Below the pieces are notes generated by a model. That model searched no databases, was not told where the DNA came from, and saw nothing but the letters and a program-made list of their open reading frames with translations. 26,518 nucleotides of DNA. It comes from JAFDZV01 sp048594725. GTDB lineage: Bacteria > Bacteroidota > Ignavibacteria > OLB7. Below, piece after piece: positions 22,599-26,518 of the stretch. The DNA lies in the NCBI GenBank assembly GCA_048594725.1, contig JBMDXA010000219.1:1-26518 (forward strand). The letters run 5' to 3'. Both the position numbers and the translations under genes were made by a program. Each line of letters opens with the position of its first letter. Position 1 is the stretch's first letter.

Positions 22599-24170
22599 CT
22601 AGTGCGCCGCCAGCGGCTCCAGATCCACCTTCTCCGCCGGTTCGGCCTTGCTCTTTCGCCGCACGATAAGGATCAGCGGGATGCAGGCCAGGAAGAAGAC
22701 CGCCACCAGAACGAACGCGTCCATATAGCTGAGGAGCATCGTCTGCTCGGCGATCTTGCCGTTGAGCACGGCATAAGCCTGCTGCTGGGCGGTGGCGAAG
22801 GCCGCCCCTTTTGCCATGAATCCCTGCGTCAGCGCCGAAAGTTGCTCCTGCGTGGCCGGATCGAACAGGGTGACGTGCGATGCCAGCCCCGCGCGGTTCG
22901 ATGCCACCCGGTGCGCTATGAAGGTGTTGATAAGCGCGATGCCGAACGATCCGCCGAGCTGGCGCATCATATTGTTCAGCGCGGCCGCCTGCGCCACATC
23001 CCGTCCGGTAAGACCGTAGAGCGCCAGATTGGTCAGGGGGACGCTGATGCAGGCCATGCCGATGCCGCGGATGATGAGCGGCCAGAAGAAATCCGATGAG
23101 CCGCTATCGAGCGTGGAATGGGCTATCAGCCAGCTGTAGAGCGCCGTCAGGAGGAACCCGGCGAAGATGAGCGGCTGCGGCGGTGCACCCTTCTGCATGA
23201 TCCTCCCCACGATCGGAAGGAGAATCGCCGAGGTGAGCGCGCCCGGAAGCAGCAGCAGTCCGGTCTGCATGGCATCGTAACCAAGAAGCTGCTGCGCAAA
23301 GACCGGCACGATGAACACCGACGAGAAGAGCCCGAAGCCCAGCACGAAGGTGAGCACCCCGGCCACCGCCAGCGTGCCGCTTCGTGTCACCACCGAGAGA
23401 TCGACGATCGGATGGGCGTAGGTGAACTGTCGCCAGATGAACCCCAGCAGCGTGACGGCCGCCACGATGGTGAGCAGCGTGATGTAGGACGTCTCGAACC
23501 ATTCCTTGGCCTCGCCCCGCTCCAGCACGAATTGCAGCGCCCCCACGCCTATCGCCAGCAGCCCCATCCCCAGCCAGTCGATCCCTCCCACCTTCTTCCG
23601 GTCGGCCGGTTCCTTGACGAACTGGTAGGAGAGGAAGGCGGCCACAAGGCCGATCGGGATATTGACGTAGAAGATCCAGGGCCAGGCGTAGTTGTTGATG
23701 ATCCATCCTCCCAGCGTCGGGCCTATGGTGGGCCCGATGACGATGCCCAGGCTGAAGATGCCGGCAGCCAGAGGGCGCTCCTCCAGCGTGAAGGTCTCGA
23801 ACAGGATGGCCTGCGAGGTCGATAACAGCGCGCCGCCGCCGGCGCCCTGCAGAAAGCGGAAGGCCACCAGTTCCCACAGACCCGTAGCCTGCCCGCAGAG
23901 GAACGAGGCGAGGGTGAACAGAAGGATGGAGCCGATATAATAGTTGCGCCGCCCGAAGAGCGAGGCCAGGAAGCTGGTCATCGGGATGATGATGACGTTG
24001 GCGATGGCATAGGCGGTAATCACCCAGGCCACATCCTCGATCGTGACGCCGAGATTACCGCTGAGATCGGTGAGCGCCACGTTCACGATGGAGGTGTCGA
24101 TCAGCTCGATGATCGCGGCGGAGATCACCGTCACTACGATGATCCATTTGCGGAAGCCCTGTTCTGCCAT
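22599..24170 (-). CDS. emrB: DHA2-family multidrug efflux transporter (EmrB/QacA type)
   Basis: This 523-residue inner-membrane proton-drug antiporter has 14 expected membrane segments. Motifs are AIIELIDTSIVNVALTDL in helix 1 (conserved acidic residue and the D1-type motif), AYAIANVIIIPMTSFLASLFGRRN (motif A), FLQGAGGGALLSTSQAILFE (motif B), and IVIGPTIGPTLGGWI (motif C of drug:H+ antiporters). A C-terminal cytosolic tail is rich in charged residues. The ATG at 24170 is preferred over the longer frame to 24212 because AGGAG lies 10 bases upstream and the protein then begins MAEQGFRKW. The gene follows the HlyD-family gene after 16 bp and would form an EmrAB-like tripartite pump with an outer-membrane channel encoded elsewhere. 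The substrate cannot be told. Confidence 0.93.
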   Translation of the reverse strand: MAEQGFRKWIIVVTVISAAIIELIDTSIVNVALTDLSGNLGVTIEDVAWVITAYAIANVIIIPMTSFLASLFGRRNYYIGSILLFTLASFLCGQATGLWELVAFRFLQGAGGGALLSTSQAILFETFTLEERPLAAGIFSLGIVIGPTIGPTLGGWIINNYAWPWIFYVNIPIGLVAAFLSYQFVKEPADRKKVGGIDWLGMGLLAIGVGALQFVLERGEAKEWFETSYITLLTIVAAVTLLGFIWRQFTYAHPIVDLSVVTRSGTLAVAGVLTFVLGFGLFSSVFIVPVFAQQLLGYDAMQTGLLLLPGALTSAILLPIVGRIMQKGAPPQPLIFAGFLLTALYSWLIAHSTLDSGSSDFFWPLIIRGIGMACISVPLTNLALYGLTGRDVAQAAALNNMMRQLGGSFGIALINTFIAHRVASNRAGLASHVTLFDPATQEQLSALTQGFMAKGAAFATAQQQAYAVLNGKIAEQTMLLSYMDAFVLVAVFFLACIPLILIVRRKSKAEPAEKVDLEPLAAH

Positions 24171-24186
24171 GATCGTGCGGCTCCTG

Positions 24187-25290
24187 TTACGTCCCGGTGG
24201 ATACGATGACATTGGCGCTCATGCCGGGGCGGAGCGTATGATGGGGATCGGCACTGGCATCCAGAACGATCTTCACCGGTACCCGCTGCGTCACCTTCAC
24301 AAAGTTGCCGGTGGCGTTGTCGGGGGGGAGAAGGGCGAACTTGGAACCGGTGGCGGCCGCAATCGATGCCACCCGTCCGGTGAAATGCTCGTCGGGATAG
24401 CCGTCCACCTCGATCTCCACCGGTTCTCCCACGCGGATCTGCTCCAGATCGGTCTCCTTGAAGTTCGCCGTCACCCAGACCGTGCTATCCTCGGTGATCG
24501 CCAGGAGCGGCTGCCCGGCCTGGACGAACTGTCCGGTCTCCACGTTCTTCTTCGAGATCGTTCCCCCCACCGGGGCGGTGATTCTGGTATAACTGAGCTG
24601 CAGCCGGGCATATTCCAGATCGTGGCGGCGCTGGGTTACCTGGGTTTCGGCGGCCTGCACCTGGGTGCGGGCTATCGTCACCTGCGCTTCGGCCACGGAA
24701 ACCTGGCGCTGGGCGGCCAGATACTGGGCGGCGGCGGCATCGGCGGCGGCGCGCGTGTTCTCGAACTGCTGCCGGGCTATCACCCCTTCGTTTATCAGGC
24801 TCTGGTTCCGTTGCAGATCGTCGGCCCCCTTGTCGCGCGTTACCTGGGCGGTCTTCACGTTGGCCTGCGCCACCGCCAGGGCCGCCTCGGCGTTCTGCCG
24901 GGTGGCATGCGCGGTGGCAAGGGCATCCTCGGCCGTCTGGAGCGCCGCCTCGGCGTTGCCGAGCCGTATCTGCAGCTCGCGGGGATCGATCTCGGCGATC
25001 AGGTCTCCGGCGCGCACCTTGTCGTTGTCGTTCACCGCCACGTTGGTCACATATCCGGCGATATGAGGGATCACCGGATCGATATGCCCGTCGATCTGCG
25101 CGTTATCGGTCTGGATATGGGTCAGGCCGAATGTATAAAGGCTGTAGCCCCAGATCCCTCCCAGCACCATGACCCCCAGCAGGAGGCTATAGATGATAAT
25201 CTTCCGGGGGGAGACCCTCCTGCGCGCTATCTTCGGTGCGGCCGCCTGGGCTGTATCGCTCGCCCCCTCGTTGGTCTGTTGCGCTTGCAT
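24187..25290 (-). CDS. emrA: HlyD-family membrane fusion protein (EmrA type)
   Basis: This 367-residue periplasmic adaptor has a short cytosolic N-terminus and one membrane anchor (IIIYSLLLGVMVLGGIWGYSLY). The first lipoyl half follows (QTDNAQIDGHIDPVIPHIAGYV with NDNDKVRAGDLIAEID), then a long alpha-helical hairpin very rich in Ala and Gln (about residues 105-220). The second lipoyl half is LSYTRITAPVGGTISKKNVETGQFVQAGQPL. A beta-barrel with WVTANFKETDLEQIRVGEPVEIEVDGYP comes last. The longer frame to 25365 is rejected: its extra 25 residues are encoded by a hairpin leader. It links the inner-membrane pump to an outer-membrane channel. Confidence 0.93.
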   Translation of the reverse strand: MQAQQTNEGASDTAQAAAPKIARRRVSPRKIIIYSLLLGVMVLGGIWGYSLYTFGLTHIQTDNAQIDGHIDPVIPHIAGYVTNVAVNDNDKVRAGDLIAEIDPRELQIRLGNAEAALQTAEDALATAHATRQNAEAALAVAQANVKTAQVTRDKGADDLQRNQSLINEGVIARQQFENTRAAADAAAAQYLAAQRQVSVAEAQVTIARTQVQAAETQVTQRRHDLEYARLQLSYTRITAPVGGTISKKNVETGQFVQAGQPLLAITEDSTVWVTANFKETDLEQIRVGEPVEIEVDGYPDEHFTGRVASIAAATGSKFALLPPDNATGNFVKVTQRVPVKIVLDASADPHHTLRPGMSANVIVSTGT

Positions 25291-25319
25291 GAGATAATAC
25301 CTTCCCTGATATCGGTACC

Positions 25320-25363
25320 GGCACCTCCATCCCGGCGGGAATATCCCTGTTCCGGGAGGTGCC
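25320..25363 (-). promoter_or_regulatory. Structured leader of the efflux operon
   Basis: GGCACCTCC (25320-25328) and GGAGGTGCC (25355-25363) are perfect inverted arms, with further CCGG/CCGG and GGGA/TCCC pairs nested between them. The hairpin lies between the operator and the emrA start, so it would be in the 5' leader of the efflux mRNA. Confidence 0.5.
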
Positions 25364-25395
25364 ACACTTCACTTCGGCCCGATGCGTCCTGATAA

Positions 25396-25411
25396 GTGAC
25401 CGATCGGTCAC
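25396..25411. promoter_or_regulatory. Perfect 16-bp palindromic operator for the efflux region
   Basis: GTGACCGATCGGTCAC is a perfect palindrome of TetR-operator type between the efflux operon and the divergent TetR gene. A wider pair, CTGATA (25389-25394) and TATCAG (25421-25426), surrounds it. It is the best candidate site for the TetR protein at 25647-26429. Confidence 0.75.
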
Positions 25412-25646
25412 CTACCGACGTATCAGACGGAAATTATCGTATGGCGCGATCATCAACAGACATTATTTGTAAATGGTGATCCGCTGGCAGTTGGTCAAGG
25501 ATGAGCCCGCTCCATCGGCTGCACAGTCGTTTGCGGTAGAATTTTCACATCGATTGGCCCGTTTTTGCCGGATTGTGCCATATTTGAGATTCCTGTAGGG
25601 AAATGGCAGGGCCGGAGATGAGGGAGCAGAAGAGTTCCATATCATA

Positions 25647-26429
25647 ATGAGCATTATCCGACCAGCCAGTCGGTTTTCAACTATGCAGTATTACACCGAT
25701 GTTCTGGAATTGACGGCGCGGGCGCTTGCTCCACGGAGTGGTCTGCAGAACCTTCCCCGGCGGGAGCGGGAGCGATTGATGCGGCGGCAGGAGATCATCG
25801 ATGCCGGGCGCCATCTGTTCGCCCGGCGGGGATATCACCAGACCACGCTGGATGATGTGGCCGAGGCGGTGGAGCTTGGCAAGGCCACCCTGTACGGCTA
25901 TTTCGACAGCAAGGAGCTGCTGTTCGAGTCGGTGCTGGAGGATTCCTTCTCCACGATGAAGGCGATTGCCGAGGCGGCGATGCTGGGACGCGGGACCCTG
26001 GAGGAGCGGATACGGCTGTTCGTGGCGGCGGAGATGGATTTCTTCTTCCGGAATCCCTCCAGCCTCCGCCTGATGATGAGCGAGGCCCACCAGCTTCGCG
26101 GGCGCAACCCGATGTTCCGCCTGATGCCGCAGCTTATCGGGCTCCTCTCGGATGCCTTTGCCGGGGCGCAGCAACAGGGGGAGATCATTGCCGCAGCGGT
26201 GCCGGGAGACCTGGCCGGCACGCTGATCCATATGATGTACGGTCAGTTCATGGCCCGTATCTATCGCAAGATCAAGGAGGAGATACGGCAGGGTGAGGGG
26301 GAGTTGAACGATGAGAAACTTGCCGAGACGCTCCAGGTGATGGACGCCGGGAAGATCGAGGAAGCGGTGGTAGCCACCACGGGACTTATCGTGACGATCC
26401 TCTTCAGCGGGATACGAGAGGAGGGGTGA
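25647..26429 (+). CDS. TetR/AcrR-family regulator, likely repressor of the efflux operon
   Basis: The protein has up to 260 residues. The DNA-binding domain lies at about residues 47-93: RRQEIIDAGRHLFARRGYHQTTLDDVAEAVELGKATLYGYFDSKELLFESV, with a standard recognition helix. The C-terminal ligand domain begins with EERIRLFVAAEMDFFFRNPSSLRLMMSEAH. About 45 residues precede the HTH, more than usual; ATGs at 25683 (residue 13) and 25779 (residue 45) are alternative starts, and the latter would begin right at the HTH. It is divergent from the EmrAB-type genes with a perfect palindrome between them, the usual arrangement for a drug-responsive repressor. Confidence 0.9.
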   Translation: MSIIRPASRFSTMQYYTDVLELTARALAPRSGLQNLPRRERERLMRRQEIIDAGRHLFARRGYHQTTLDDVAEAVELGKATLYGYFDSKELLFESVLEDSFSTMKAIAEAAMLGRGTLEERIRLFVAAEMDFFFRNPSSLRLMMSEAHQLRGRNPMFRLMPQLIGLLSDAFAGAQQQGEIIAAAVPGDLAGTLIHMMYGQFMARIYRKIKEEIRQGEGELNDEKLAETLQVMDAGKIEEAVVATTGLIVTILFSGIREEG

Positions 26430-26518
26430 GGATTTGGGATTTTCGATTGGCGATTTTAGAGTTTCGATTGGGGAGAGGAGGGGGGATTTTAGATTGGCGA
26501 TTATATACCTGATAGACC
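26430..26518. repeat. GATTTTCGATT array leading into a partial hairpin element
   Basis: After the TetR stop come GGGATTTTCGATTGG, CGATTTTAGAG, TTTCGATTGGGG and GATTTTAGATT units. The last 34 bases (26485-26518) match 20629-20662 at 26 positions by eye, including GATTGGC.A.TATATAC. The closing ATAGACC also occurs, on the opposite strand, beside the right arm of that element. The window appears to end inside another copy. Confidence 0.7.

Overview
The window looks like GC-rich chromosomal DNA from the Bacteroidota/Chlorobiota side of the bacterial tree, possibly a Kapabacteria- or Ignavibacteria-like organism. The evidence is a type IX secretion (T9SS) sorting-domain-like C-terminus on the first gene, a TonB-dependent receptor paired with a DUF4249 lipoprotein, outer-membrane barrels of a Bacteroidota type, and several TAnnTTTG -7 promoter boxes. 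The lineage is an inference; no marker gene settles it.

Layout. 1-2526: the 3' end of a secreted protein, a CoA-binding protein, and a small barrel protein ending in a strong terminator. 2578-10290: an envelope block in which two paralogous outer-membrane barrel genes on the + strand flank a minus-strand run of TonB-dependent receptor, DUF4249 lipoprotein and DUF4349 lipoprotein. 10291-10775: a gene-free stretch dense in inverted repeats. 10776-12119: a ClpB-like disaggregase gene that starts inside the middle domain and so lacks the N-domain and first AAA+ ring. 12562-15691: envelope lipid genes plsY, gpsA and waaA. 15822-19332: larC, a DUF1361 membrane protein and a UDP-glucose 6-dehydrogenase. 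19434-20625: a MerR regulator, tRNA-Pro(GGG) and a small outer-membrane protein. 20935-22135: a TetR regulator divergent from a DoxX-like membrane protein across a 41-bp palindrome. 22599-26429: an EmrAB-type drug efflux pair divergent from its likely TetR regulator across a 16-bp perfect palindrome.

How the genes fit together. Most of the window serves the envelope: phospholipid precursor supply (GpsA makes sn-glycerol-3-phosphate, PlsY acylates it), Kdo addition to lipid A (WaaA), UDP-glucuronate supply (Ugd), TonB-driven import, outer-membrane barrels and efflux.

The least ordinary content is not a new multi-gene system. It is (a) the half-length ClpB with its own ribosome binding site, and (b) several families of short palindromic elements between genes. 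These include a 150-bp element present twice, a different inverted-repeat element abutting one copy, and a hairpin element sitting inside GATTTTCGATT-type arrays, a further copy of which appears to begin at the last bases of the window. I saw no CRISPR array, transposase, phage gene or recognisable defence system.
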